Shown here piece after piece: positions 1-9,029 of a stretch of DNA of 61,038 bases. The DNA comes from a bacterium (GTDB lineage: Bacteria > Electryoneota > Electryoneia > Electryoneales > Electryoneaceae), in the NCBI GenBank assembly GCA_019912845.1, contig JAIOHU010000128.1:1-61038 (forward strand), given 5' to 3'. A program made the position numbers and the translations under genes. Each line of letters opens with the position of its first letter. Position 1 is the first letter of the stretch. The notes beneath the pieces are model-generated. The model saw nothing but the letters and a program-made list of their open reading frames with translations. It searched no databases and was not told where the DNA came from.

Positions 1-2401
1 GCATCGTACTTTCCAGGCATTCCACCCAGCTGTTTTGAACGAATTGATTGTTTGAAAGCAACCCAGTACTACCATCTTCAAGAATTACTCGAGATTCATT
101 TGATAGTTTGCTGTTAAGTAATTCCAGCTGCGAATTCTCACTGGTAATCCTGAAACCATCAAATTCACAGTTAACGAACTCCACGTTACAATCATTTTCG
201 ATATCAATCTTACCAAAGGATACATCATCTAAATAAAAAAAACGGGAATTTGTTGCAATCAGGCTGGAACTGTCCTCAACGCTAATAATGGGGTAACCAC
301 TGCGATTCTCATAAAACGAACAACTATCAACTTTTACAAAGCTATTTGACTTTACCAGAACACAAATTCTAGAATCAAGGAATCTAATATCCGAATTTCT
401 TACAATAGCAGCCGAACCAGAATCGGCAAAAATTCCTGTACCATTAACAATGCTGAAATCAACATATTCGAAGAATGAGGTGTCGTTCTCAGATAGAATA
501 TGGAAACTGTAAGGGTCATTGTTGGAGTGTTCTTCTTCACATGCTACGGAAATGCTATCTTCTACAGTTCCAATTGCATTGAGTTTACCGTATACTTTGA
601 TTTGGAACGGTAAAGTCTCTAATCCAGAATACCTGAAGTAGATATCAACTCCAGGTTCGATAAGAAGGCTGTCATTCTCGGGAACGATTACATTGTCAAC
701 GACGATATAGGGCGATAGTTCTTTGTGGAGTGTGCCGGTAACTACCCCTGCCAGTGTTGAGACACCTTCCAACCCAACTTGAACCAGGCTGGTGTCAGTT
801 AATCCCTGGTCATCCATGACAACAACGTTGAACTGGAACCCTCTTCTTACAGATGGAAAATGCAGTGTTGAAGCTCCAGACACCCAATCCAGCTCCCCAC
901 CCTGATGCTGGAACCAATCGGGTAAATCAAGAAACTGAAAGTTTAGTGCGCCTTCATCGTCAATTGCCGTTGCTCGATATGTCAAAGTGGAAGAATACGG
1001 TATGGTCATCCGAATCGGGCTGGTAAGTATCGGGGAGTTGTTCCTTGATTGGTCATAAAAAAATGCACCGATATCAGCTCGCGTACCATCAGGATCAAGG
1101 GGAAGATCGGGATCACCGACATCTATGCAAGGGGAGTTCGCAAGCAGATTAGCATTGAATTCTAATCTGTCACCGTAATTTTGATTGAATGGATCAACAC
1201 TGGCAAAAAATGGATCTGCGCGAAAATTACCTTCACCCAAATACTGGTTATGCTCATCCCTTCTCATTATTGATTCACAACCGTAAAAGCTGTTATACTC
1301 AATAGGTCGCCAGTTTCCTTCACCGGGATCAAAAAATATTCCATTCATTGCATTGCGAGTGTAAATAATATTATTTTTTATTAGAAGGTTCCCACGCGCA
1401 TGAAATATGCTACCCAGAATTGTATTTGATACAATATCACAGTACTCTGCTTCACAATCTAAACTAGAGGTAATTAAGTTGTTTTTTACTAGATTATTCT
1501 CCCCTACTAGATCAAGCGAAACAAAATGCCTTGTGTATATTTCATTGTTTTCTATACGTGCTGAACAATTATATAGCTCAAAAAAGTTCGGAACTCGATC
1601 ATGGGAATTAAAATAATTGTCGTGGATATCGACATCACAACCGTCTAAGGAAACTCTTTTCAGTCGGTTATCAAAAATATGCAGGTTGGAATTCGATGCA
1701 ATGATGCTAAAATCGTCATTGTTATATATTTCGATTTCGATGCCGCCAACATGAACTCCACCACCCGAGTTTCCCGTGATTGGAAGAGCAAAATTAGAAC
1801 CAGAAGCATCTATAAATGTTTCCAGGTTGTTTTGCATAATGATGCTGGGACAAAGAACTACATCAATTGAAATCGATGAATATGTTATAGAATCTTGAAT
1901 ACTATGGCTTGACCAACCTCTATTGGCTTTTACCCTTGTATGATGTAGAATCAACCTCCCGTAATAAGACCGGATTCCATTTCTTAATGAATCAAGCACA
2001 CAATAGTGAAGCCTGATTGTGGGATGAGATTCCCGAGCCTGGTCAACATATCCGTGCGATTGCCCAAGCTGTGAAAAAAAACTGCCTTCAGAGGTGATCC
2101 TTATTGAATCATCTTCTGTTCCCAGGGCATTCAAGGTTCCAACCACAATAAATTCTGTCTCACGTTCATCCTGGTTCAGAAACCGAACCTCGACACCGGG
2201 ATCAATCCAAAGAGTATCGTTAGCCTGAACAACGACAGTGTCTGTTACAAGATATGGACTGCCATCAATCGTCCATCGTCCGCTCACATCACCCGATACT
2301 TCAGTCTGGGAGTAAGTAGTGAATGACAAGAGCAGGAATGGGAAAAGCAGAAAAACATGTAATTTTGAAGGAGACACAATGCGAAGCAAACATTTAAGCA
2401 T
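1..2401 (-). CDS. Secreted beta-helix repeat protein, partial (C-terminus beyond left edge)
   Basis: An uninterrupted minus-strand reading frame of about 800 codons enters from the left edge, so no stop codon is seen. The proposed ATG at 2399-2401 gives a signal peptide: a basic start, then a hydrophobic run (VFLLFPFLLLSF) and a likely cleavage after TTYSQ. A GTG at 2377 is an alternative start; neither has a clear Shine-Dalgarno. The mature part contains many short Asn-rich strands typical of right-handed parallel beta-helix proteins. It then has the phrase PCIDVGDPDLPLDPDGTRAD, which ends the beta-helix of many secreted surface proteins in FCB bacteria. A cadherin/Ig-like stretch and a second beta-helix region follow. 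Proteins of this kind are exported and often carry a C-terminal sorting domain, which would lie outside the window. Role unknown; adhesion or polysaccharide binding is only a guess. Confidence 0.8.
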   Translation of the reverse strand, partial: MLKCLLRIVSPSKLHVFLLFPFLLLSFTTYSQTEVSGDVSGRWTIDGSPYLVTDTVVVQANDTLWIDPGVEVRFLNQDERETEFIVVGTLNALGTEDDSIRITSEGSFFSQLGQSHGYVDQARESHPTIRLHYCVLDSLRNGIRSYYGRLILHHTRVKANRGWSSHSIQDSITYSSISIDVVLCPSIIMQNNLETFIDASGSNFALPITGNSGGGVHVGGIEIEIYNNDDFSIIASNSNLHIFDNRLKRVSLDGCDVDIHDNYFNSHDRVPNFFELYNCSARIENNEIYTRHFVSLDLVGENNLVKNNLITSSLDCEAEYCDIVSNTILGSIFHARGNLLIKNNIIYTRNAMNGIFFDPGEGNWRPIEYNSFYGCESIMRRDEHNQYLGEGNFRADPFFASVDPFNQNYGDRLEFNANLLANSPCIDVGDPDLPLDPDGTRADIGAFFYDQSRNNSPILTSPIRMTIPYSSTLTYRATAIDDEGALNFQFLDLPDWFQHQGGELDWVSGASTLHFPSVRRGFQFNVVVMDDQGLTDTSLVQVGLEGVSTLAGVVTGTLHKELSPYIVVDNVIVPENDSLLIEPGVDIYFRYSGLETLPFQIKVYGKLNAIGTVEDSISVACEEEHSNNDPYSFHILSENDTSFFEYVDFSIVNGTGIFADSGSAAIVRNSDIRFLDSRICVLVKSNSFVKVDSCSFYENRSGYPIISVEDSSSLIATNSRFFYLDDVSFGKIDIENDCNVEFVNCEFDGFRITSENSQLELLNSKLSNESRVILEDGSTGLLSNNQFVQNSWVECLESTM

Positions 2402-2588
2402 GAATTCGAAGCGTAAGTATTGGCAACTCATGGAAATCCCCCAGAGAGATTTGACTCCACACCTGGCGGGGATAGACCTCAAGTGTGGTGTTCTCACAAA
2501 TGGTGGCTTTGATGGCACTGTAATATAGCACTAAGACTGTCAGGAGGCAACGTACGCTGATCCTGCAATTCAAATATGTTAATACGAT

Positions 2589-2617
2589 TTCCGCAACATC
2601 TTACGATGTCGCGGAAC
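2589..2617. repeat. Palindromic dispersed repeat (TTCCGC...GCGGAA)
   Basis: A 29-base near-perfect palindrome with arms TTCCGCAACATC and GATGTCGCGGAA. The same element recurs in the opposite orientation at 55691-55717, upstream of nuoJ. It lies in the 2402-2810 gap, which otherwise holds only the next repeat and no credible gene. Confidence 0.75.
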
Positions 2618-2635
2618 GGTGGGAGGCAGGGAACT

Positions 2636-2712
2636 TGGTTGCTTATGCTCCCCGGGTTCCGTTTCGCTACACGCCGGGGCTACACAAATCTCACCACGCT
2701 GTGGTGAAATAA
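2636..2712. repeat. Dispersed repeat, inverted copy at 49056-49127
   Basis: The reverse complement of this stretch matches 49056-49127 over most of its length. Shared blocks are ACCACAGCGTGGTG, TAGCCCCG and GGAACCCGGGGA, with small differences between them. Its ends can form a hairpin through CACCACGCTGTGGTG. Both copies are intergenic. Confidence 0.75.
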
Positions 2713-2808
2713 TTTATGTAATTCTGAATGTATTGTAACTGCAATATCTACGGATAATGTAGACCGCGACGCTATGAGCAGTCATGTCTCCGAAAAGGTC
2801 TATCAATC

Positions 2809-2841
2809 AAAAGCCCTCGGGTTATCGACCAGAGGGCTTAT
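2809..2841 (-). terminator. Rho-independent terminator after the HAD hydrolase gene
   Basis: Inverted repeat with arms AAGCCCTC (2811-2818) and GAGGGCTT (2832-2839). Read on the minus strand the right arm runs straight into TTTT. It lies about 30 bases after the stop of the HAD gene. The plus-strand side is also T-rich, so it may act in both directions. Confidence 0.65.
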
Positions 2842-2869
2842 ATTTTTACTTGCTATATTGCCTATGTCG

Positions 2870-3688
2870 TCAGGTATCAATCCCCAAAATCGGGCAGAGG
2901 TCTGCGATGGAGGGGATAATGCCTTCTGGTTTGATGCCGGTACGTTTGACAAAATCAAGGTCATATTTACCCGTTTTTACCAGAACACTGCGAATCCCCA
3001 ATCGTTGCGCACCCATAACATCCGATTCAATGTCATCACCCACCATGAGGGCGTTATCGGGACGGACACGGTAACGTGTGAGCAGCCCACGGAAGAAACC
3101 CGGAGAAGGTTTGCCAACCACATCTGCCATTTTACCAGTGGCATATTCTACAGCAGCAACATAAGGTCCGAGATCGAGACGTAAACCTTCAGCATCACGC
3201 CAGTACCGATTCTTCTGCAGAGCGATTAATTCACTGCCACTGAAGACGAGACGGAAGATATCATCCAGTACCGCTGGTGTAAACTGATCACCAAGATCAC
3301 CCATCACCACCGCACCAGCACGAGTATTGCTGATCTTCAACCCCTCAAAATCCTCGAATACATCTTCGTTAAGAAACAGCGCTGCAGTCGGTTTTTTCAT
3401 ACGCATGATACGTTCACGTGCGATCACTGTCGGGCAAATGACATCGTTGATATCGACATCAAAACCGAGCTTGATCAATTGCTCATGGATCATACGACGT
3501 GGTTTACGAGTGGTGTTGGTAACGAAAACCACTCGTAACTTTAACGACCGAAGCCGTTTAACCGTTGCAGTACCTCCAGGAATCGGGAGTTCGCCAAGCA
3601 TAAGAACACCATCGATATCGAGGAATACGGTGTTGATATTACGGATGGCGGTAGCATTGCTTTTCACTTGAGGTATGGTAGGACGCAT
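2870..3688 (-). CDS. HAD-superfamily (class IIA, NagD-like) phosphatase
   Basis: Predicted cytoplasmic sugar- or nucleotide-phosphate phosphatase of the NagD / p-nitrophenylphosphatase group. Motif I is DIDGVL, with the nucleophile and general-acid Asp. FVTNTT is motif II, KPSPGFF supplies the motif III lysine, and GDDIESDVMGAQRLGI supplies the metal-binding acids. A longer frame opens at 3790, but the ATG at 3688 starts just before the conserved domain and has a weak GGGAA upstream, so a 272-residue protein is preferred. This is close to the usual family length. Monocistronic: a terminator follows, and polA upstream is divergent. Substrate cannot be deduced. Confidence 0.88.
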   Translation of the reverse strand: MRPTIPQVKSNATAIRNINTVFLDIDGVLMLGELPIPGGTATVKRLRSLKLRVVFVTNTTRKPRRMIHEQLIKLGFDVDINDVICPTVIARERIMRMKKPTAALFLNEDVFEDFEGLKISNTRAGAVVMGDLGDQFTPAVLDDIFRLVFSGSELIALQKNRYWRDAEGLRLDLGPYVAAVEYATGKMADVVGKPSPGFFRGLLTRYRVRPDNALMVGDDIESDVMGAQRLGIRSVLVKTGKYDLDFVKRTGIKPEGIIPSIADLCPILGIDT

Positions 3689-3942
3689 GTATTTTCCCGT
3701 TGAATTTTTGCAGAACTGTAAATATATAGGAAATAGAATGAGAGAATCAAACAGATAGGTCACATTCTCTGAGCCCGAATGACTGAGCAATAGAAAAATA
3801 ATTGCACGTCAATTTCATTGATGTTTCCATGCAAACTTGCTACCTTTTCATGCTCATCGATAAAGACCATTTCCACTGTACCAGTAGAGTAAAAGCTGTG
3901 AACTACTGAGAGAGTGGAAGGTTAACAAGATATCATTTTATT

Positions 3943-4198
3943 TCGATTTGTCAACTGGTAATTTGCAGAAAATTGTTGAATCGAATCTTAGTTTCAGGAG
4001 ATCAACTCAGATGCTTTGACTGTTGGCATTGGACTTGTCCAATGTTTAATAATTCTATTAATGGACCTATTCGATTTGTCAACTGGTAATTTGCAGAAAA
4101 TTGTTGAGTTGAATCTTAGTTGCAGTGGATCAACTCAGATGCTTTGACTGTTGGCATTGGACTTGTCCAATGTTTAATAATTCTATTAATGGACCTAT
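3943..4198. repeat. 128-bp tandem duplication upstream of polA
   Basis: Two adjacent direct copies of exactly 128 bases (3943-4070 and 4071-4198) differ at only a few positions. Each contains the palindrome CATTGGACTTGTCCAATG. A short palindrome, CCCTGGATAAATCCAGGG, follows at 4203-4220. The second copy plus this palindrome has a diverged inverted relative at 36660-36815. The 3689-4279 gap between the HAD gene and polA contains no gene. Confidence 0.9.
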
Positions 4199-4279
4199 TA
4201 AACCCTGGATAAATCCAGGGCCAATCTGTCATTCCTGGAGAATCTATTCAGTAGTATTTTTTTTAGCACTTTATAACAA

Positions 4280-7024
4280 ATGAGTCAATCAATGTCCAAA
4301 CGTCTATTCCTTATTGATGCCATGGCACAAATCTACCGTGCCCACTTCGCTATGGCACGTAATCCTCTCTTCACCTCCAAAGGCGAAAATGTCAGCGCAG
4401 TTTTTGGCTTTACATCGATCCTGCTCGGTTTGATCGAACGTGAAAAACCTGACCTTTTAGCCGTTGTCTATGATTCCAAAGAACCGACTTTTCGTCACCA
4501 TATCCACGCTGAATACAAAGCCACACGTGAAAAAATGCCGGAAGAACTGGCTCTTCAGCTCCCACGTATGGATGAGGTCATTGACGCCCTCGGGCTGACA
4601 AAAGTGATTCTACCTGGCTATGAGGCGGATGATCTGGTCGGCACACTAGCGAAACAGGGCGAGGAAGAGGGATATGATGTTTTTCTGGTGACTGGAGATA
4701 AAGATTACTACCAGTTGGTTACCGATAAGGTGAAATTTTACAACATCAAACGTGGCCTTGATAATGTGGACTTGTTCGATCCCGCAGGTGTTGAGGAAGT
4801 GTTTGGAGTACGTCCTGAAAGAGTCATTGATGTTCTCGCACTGGCGGGTGACAGTTCGGACAACGTACCCGGTGTGCCAAAGGTTGGAATGAAAACTGCC
4901 ATAAAATTCTTGAAAGAGTACGATACCGTCGAGGGTGTGTTAAATCATCATGCTGATATTGGTGGAAAAATCGGCGAGAATCTGGCGGAGTTTCGTGAAC
5001 AGGCGATGTTGTCGAAAGACCTGGTGACCATTCGGACGGAAGTGCCCATCGATGCGGATGTGACCACAATGTCAATCGGGGAGTGGAAATCTGACAGATT
5101 ACGCGATCTATTCCTCGAGCTAGAGTTCAAAACATTTTTCCGTTACCTCGATGTTGATCCTCAAACCATAGACAGCCAGTCCGGCAAGGTGAAATACACA
5201 GCCGTCACTACTGAGAATAGCTTGAAAAAGCTGATCAAAGAGATGGAAAAATGTTCTCGTTTCGCCATCGATACCGAAACCACTTCCAAAGACCCCATGC
5301 GAGCTACGCTGGTGGGGATTAGTATCTCCATCAATACTGGAAAAGCGTACTACATCCCGGTGAATTATTTCGCTTTCCCCGACCAGCTACCGAGTGATTT
5401 TGGACATCCGCTCGAGGAGTGTGTCGAAACAACCAATCGTATACTTGAGATGATGCGTCCCGTGCTGGAAGGTGGACCGGCAAAAATTGCTCAACATGCG
5501 AAGTATGATTTTATGGTGTTAAAACGTCATGGAGTAGAAGTAGCACCATTGAGTTTCGACACCATGCTGGCAGATTACCTGCTCAATCCTGGCGCACGTG
5601 CACATAACCTGGATGCGATGGCGCTAAACTATCTCAAAATCCAGAAAATCGAGACCTCAGAGTTAATCGGCACTGGAAAAAATCAGATTACCATGGATAA
5701 AGTCCCACTCGATCTGATCACCAAATATGCGTGCGAAGATGCAGATGTAACCTTGCGTCTCTGCCAGGAGATGGAACCAAAGGTGGAAAGTGCAGGCTTA
5801 AAGGATTTGCTGGAGGAAGTAGAACAGCCCATTTCAGATGTCCTACTCCAGATGGAGCATAACGGCATCAAGTTGGATGTCGACTATCTCAAGGAGTTGA
5901 GCGAAAAGCACCATATTCGTTTGAAAGAGATTGAAAAAGAGTGCCATGAATTAGCAGGTACTGCCTTCAATCTCAACAGCCCCAAACAGCTTTCTCATAT
6001 CCTATTTGAGAAGTTGAACCTCCCAACCAAACTCGCGAAGAAGACCAAGACCGGATTTTCTACTGACCATAGTGTCCTCGAGAAACTTGCCCCTCTTGAT
6101 CCACTGCCAGCCAAACTGGTGGAACATCGAATGCTGCAGAAATTGTTGGGAACCTATATCGATGCCCTCCCGCAGCTTGTTCATCCTGAAACTGGACGGA
6201 TTCATACCAGCTACAACCAGGCAGTTGCTGCTACGGGCAGGCTCTCCTCAAATGATCCAAATTTGCAGAATATCCCGATACGCACTGAAGAGGGTTCCCA
6301 GGTACGTCGTGCATTTATCGCAGATGAAGGAAAAGTGCTGCTCAGTGCAGATTACAGCCAGGTTGAACTGCGTATGATGGCTCACCTTTCTGGTGACAAG
6401 GGGATGATTGAAGATTTTGTCGCTGGGCATGATATCCACCGTGCGACTGCAGCGAAGATATTTAATGTCGCCCCTGAAGAAGTTACCAAACAGCAGCGCA
6501 GTGCCTCGAAAGAAGTGAACTTCGGCGTGCTCTTCGGGATGCGTGAGTTTGGGTTATCCAGCCGTCTCGGGATCAGCCGAAATGAGGCACGCGAATTTAT
6601 CGATGGCTACTTTGGTGCTTATCCACGTGTCAAAAAGTTCATCGATGAACTGATCGAGCGGGCAAGGGATGAGGGGTTTGTATCGACCATCCTCGGACGA
6701 CGCCGTCCCATGCCGGAACTGCATTCGAGCAATTTTAATATCCGTCAGCAGTATGAACGGATGACCATCGCAACTGCCGTGCAGGGAAGCGCAGCAGATC
6801 TGATCAAGCTGGCAATGATCCAGATGCACCGTTCCCTGAAACGGGAGAAGCTACCATATAAAATACTCCTGCAGGTGCACGATGAACTTGTCATGGAAAT
6901 GGATGAGGATAAAGTGGATGACGCAGCAGCTTGGGCAAAAGATAAAATGGAAAATGCAATGAAACTAAGCGTACCGTTAGTTGTTGAATCTGGATACGGC
7001 AAGAACTGGCTGGAGGCGCATTAG
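4280..7024 (+). CDS. polA: DNA polymerase I
   Basis: Repair and Okazaki-fragment-processing DNA polymerase of 914 residues, the normal full length. The N-terminal 5'-3' exonuclease domain (residues 5-290) starts RLFLIDAMAQIYRAHFA and carries GYEADDLVGTLA and TGDKDYYQL. The 3'-5' exonuclease domain appears active: Exo I DTETT, Exo II QHAKYDF and Exo III YACEDAD are intact. The polymerase domain has motif A (SADYSQVELRMMAHLSGD), motif B with Arg740, Lys744 and Phe748, and motif C (QVHDELVMEM). At the O-helix position that is Tyr766 in E. coli there is Phe752. ATG codons at 4280 and 4292 are both possible starts; neither has a strong ribosome site. It is expressed alone from behind the tandem repeat. 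Confidence 0.97.
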   Translation: MSQSMSKRLFLIDAMAQIYRAHFAMARNPLFTSKGENVSAVFGFTSILLGLIEREKPDLLAVVYDSKEPTFRHHIHAEYKATREKMPEELALQLPRMDEVIDALGLTKVILPGYEADDLVGTLAKQGEEEGYDVFLVTGDKDYYQLVTDKVKFYNIKRGLDNVDLFDPAGVEEVFGVRPERVIDVLALAGDSSDNVPGVPKVGMKTAIKFLKEYDTVEGVLNHHADIGGKIGENLAEFREQAMLSKDLVTIRTEVPIDADVTTMSIGEWKSDRLRDLFLELEFKTFFRYLDVDPQTIDSQSGKVKYTAVTTENSLKKLIKEMEKCSRFAIDTETTSKDPMRATLVGISISINTGKAYYIPVNYFAFPDQLPSDFGHPLEECVETTNRILEMMRPVLEGGPAKIAQHAKYDFMVLKRHGVEVAPLSFDTMLADYLLNPGARAHNLDAMALNYLKIQKIETSELIGTGKNQITMDKVPLDLITKYACEDADVTLRLCQEMEPKVESAGLKDLLEEVEQPISDVLLQMEHNGIKLDVDYLKELSEKHHIRLKEIEKECHELAGTAFNLNSPKQLSHILFEKLNLPTKLAKKTKTGFSTDHSVLEKLAPLDPLPAKLVEHRMLQKLLGTYIDALPQLVHPETGRIHTSYNQAVAATGRLSSNDPNLQNIPIRTEEGSQVRRAFIADEGKVLLSADYSQVELRMMAHLSGDKGMIEDFVAGHDIHRATAAKIFNVAPEEVTKQQRSASKEVNFGVLFGMREFGLSSRLGISRNEAREFIDGYFGAYPRVKKFIDELIERARDEGFVSTILGRRRPMPELHSSNFNIRQQYERMTIATAVQGSAADLIKLAMIQMHRSLKREKLPYKILLQVHDELVMEMDEDKVDDAAAWAKDKMENAMKLSVPLVVESGYGKNWLEAH

Positions 7025-7087
7025 AAAGAATAGCTTGGGGCAATGCAACTATCCTTACTAAAGAGATTATCGAAAACCTTGTCTTAT

Positions 7088-7140
7088 CGCATCATGTCAA
7101 CGTGCTGCTAGCTGGTATCCAGAAAGGTATTGATATTAAT
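7088..7140. repeat. REP-like palindromic element (family A)
   Basis: Member of the commonest dispersed repeat here, with approximate form GCGTCATTCCAGC, ATGCTGTTA, GCTGGAATCCAGGAAG. The arms are complementary and it often ends TATTGATATTAAT, as here. It lies in the 7025-7416 gap, which holds no credible gene besides the tRNA terminator. Confidence 0.7.
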
Positions 7141-7368
7141 CGTTCCAGGTCCGACTCCAAGGCAAGATTCGAGGAACTTGCCGTATATCGAAAATCCAGA
7201 TAACAAAAACAGTAAACAGTTTAATATGCGACGATAATTCCAAGAACCAGTAAATATAAATTCCCTTTGTGTCTTTATCCTGTGAGTTTCAATATTTCCT
7301 GTGTTCCACTCGTTCTTAACGGCATTCAATTAACGCAATTCGTGGAAGACGGCAAAATAGCGGCAATC

Positions 7369-7405
7369 GAAAAACTAAAGGGTTACGAATCTATCGTAAC
7401 CCTTT
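7369..7405 (-). terminator. Rho-independent terminator of tRNA-Lys
   Basis: Perfect 12-base arms AAAGGGTTACGA (7377-7388) and TCGTAACCCTTT (7394-7405) with a 5-base loop, followed on the minus strand by TAGTTTTTC. It starts about a dozen bases past the tRNA 3' end. Confidence 0.85.
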
Positions 7406-7416
7406 GATTTCTTTAG

Positions 7417-7489
7417 TGCGCCATCAGGGACTCGAACCCCGAACAAACGGATTAAGAGTCCGCTGTTCTACCAATTGAGCTAATGGCGC
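7417..7489 (-). tRNA. tRNA-Lys (anticodon CUU)
   Basis: Full cloverleaf on the minus strand. The 7-bp acceptor stem is GCGCCAT/ATGGCGC with discriminator A. The D-arm is GCTCAATTGGTAGAAC. The anticodon stem GCGGA/TCCGT encloses loop CTCTTAA, which gives anticodon CTT. The T-arm has GGGGTTCGAGTCCC. The 3' CCA is not encoded and must be added after transcription. It sits downstream of rodA, separated by about 160 bases that show no gene. Confidence 0.96.
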
Positions 7490-7650
7490 GAGTGCGCTAA
7501 TAATAATAAGTTGAACTGCAAGGAGTCAACCAGAGTCTACGGGTTTGGGAGTTCACAAACCATTTAATTACAATAGTTCTAAGCAACTTTCTCGGACAGG
7601 GGATTCTTTGTGACAAGCTAACACCATATTTGCATACAGCGATTTTGCTA

Positions 7651-8856
7651 CTAACCTCTTCCCTTCCAGCGAGCACCCATTCCAGTTGAGATGCCCAACA
7701 TCATCATCAGAGTAAGGAGACTTGATCCACCATACGAAATTAGAGGTAGTGGCAAGCCTGTGACAGGCATGATACCAGTGGTCATGCCTATGTTTACGAA
7801 GACCTGGAAACCGAGAGTGGTAGCGACACCGAGTAAGACATAGCTCGAGAAGCCTGATTCAACCTTTAACGCCAGGTAAAGCAAACGTACCACCAGCAAC
7901 CAGAACAAACCCACTACGATAATTGTCCCTGCGAATCCCCATTCTTCGCCGATGACTGAAAAAATAAAATCAGTATGCTGTTCAGGCAGGAAACCACCCT
8001 GTGTTTGTGAGCCCTCCATGAATCCTTTGCCCCAAAACCGTCCAGAACCAACAGCGATTTTTGACTGAATCAACTGGTACCCCGCACCGAGTGGATCGAC
8101 TTCAGGGTTGATGAATGTTAGCAGACGTTGCCTCTGATAGTCATGGAGCTGGTTCCAGAGCACAGGTGTCAACCAGCCGAAGAACCCTGCAGCAATACCC
8201 CAGACAAGCGCAAGACTGATCCGTACCCCAGCCAGATAGGCATACAAGACAATCCCACCGATCACAGCAACCAGTGCATACGGATTGATGCTGGAGATCA
8301 TTACAGTTGGAAGCGATAGTACGAGCACAACTGTCAGCATTGGAATGCCACCCCAGAACGCTATGGCAGCGGCTAGGAAGGGAATGACAAGTGAGGTGCC
8401 GAGGTCTGGTTCGATGAGAATCAATCCAAATGGTAACGCTGCAAGGAAAGCATACGCTGCCAGGTGACGAAATTGTTGTATATCATTGCGCGAATCTGAG
8501 AGAAAACGTGCCAACGCGAGAATGACCGCAAGTTTTGCCAGCTCGGAAGGTTGGATATGAAATGCACCAACTCCCAGCCATCTTCCCGTGGGTCCCGTTC
8601 CGACCAGCAATACCAGTACGAGCAACATCAGAACTATCGTATAGAAGATAAAGGAAAACGCGAAGATAATTCGATAAGGAATTAACGCCAGGAGGATGAA
8701 GAGAAAAGTACCGATGCCAAGATAGATAAACTGACGTTTAAAATAGTCAACACCAGCGGCATCAGACGCACTATAGAGCGCGACAAGACCGACTGCAAGA
8801 AGCAGGAGGGTAAGCAGGGGAAGCATCCATTCTATGTTGCGTTGACCAATTCTCAT
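7651..8856 (-). CDS. rodA: Rod-shape-determining peptidoglycan polymerase RodA
   Basis: SEDS-family glycosyltransferase that polymerises lipid II during cell elongation, working with PBP2 in the inner membrane. It has 401 residues and about ten hydrophobic segments. The RodA signature is present: GYQLIQSKIAVGSGRFWGKG, then QGGFLPEQHTDFIFSVIGEE, and PLPLISYGGSS near the end. It is the last gene of the mreBCD-mrdA-rodA cluster. A 170-base gap holding three hairpin repeats separates it from mrdA. No strong ribosome site precedes the ATG. Confidence 0.96.
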   Translation of the reverse strand: MRIGQRNIEWMLPLLTLLLLAVGLVALYSASDAAGVDYFKRQFIYLGIGTFLFILLALIPYRIIFAFSFIFYTIVLMLLVLVLLVGTGPTGRWLGVGAFHIQPSELAKLAVILALARFLSDSRNDIQQFRHLAAYAFLAALPFGLILIEPDLGTSLVIPFLAAAIAFWGGIPMLTVVLVLSLPTVMISSINPYALVAVIGGIVLYAYLAGVRISLALVWGIAAGFFGWLTPVLWNQLHDYQRQRLLTFINPEVDPLGAGYQLIQSKIAVGSGRFWGKGFMEGSQTQGGFLPEQHTDFIFSVIGEEWGFAGTIIVVGLFWLLVVRLLYLALKVESGFSSYVLLGVATTLGFQVFVNIGMTTGIMPVTGLPLPLISYGGSSLLTLMMMLGISTGMGARWKGRG

Positions 8857-8897
8857 CTTTTGGTAGTGTAAGTTACAAGGTTGTCAGTTATTTTTCT

Positions 8898-9020
8898 TTA
8901 GACCCGACACAGAGCATCAGAGTATCATACAGTGTTTGTTCATTAGATCCGACGCAGAGCATCGGGAAATCTAATAGTGTTTGTGCTTTAGACCCGACGC
9001 AGAGCATCGGGCCATCTAGA
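8898..9020. repeat. Three tandem 45-bp hairpin repeats between mrdA and rodA
   Basis: Units begin at 8898, 8943 and 8988, an exact 45-base period, with the third unit incomplete. Each contains CCCGACGCAGAGCATCGGG or a close variant. This folds into a 5-bp GC stem (CCCGA/TCGGG) with a 9-base loop. The first unit is the most diverged. The array lies directly downstream of the mrdA stop, so it would be in the mrdA-rodA transcript as three successive stem-loops. Confidence 0.85.
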
Positions 9021-9029
9021 TTTTGTAAA

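Noticed and set aside
2774..3184. 136-codon plus-strand frame
   Set aside because: Antisense shadow of the HAD hydrolase, which has all family motifs on the other strand.
7108..7329. 73-codon minus-strand frame between polA and tRNA-Lys
   Set aside because: No ribosome site, no family features, and part of it is the REP-like element at 7088-7140.
8898..9020. Possible CRISPR array
   Set aside because: Only three units, spacers are similar to each other and no cas gene is in the window.
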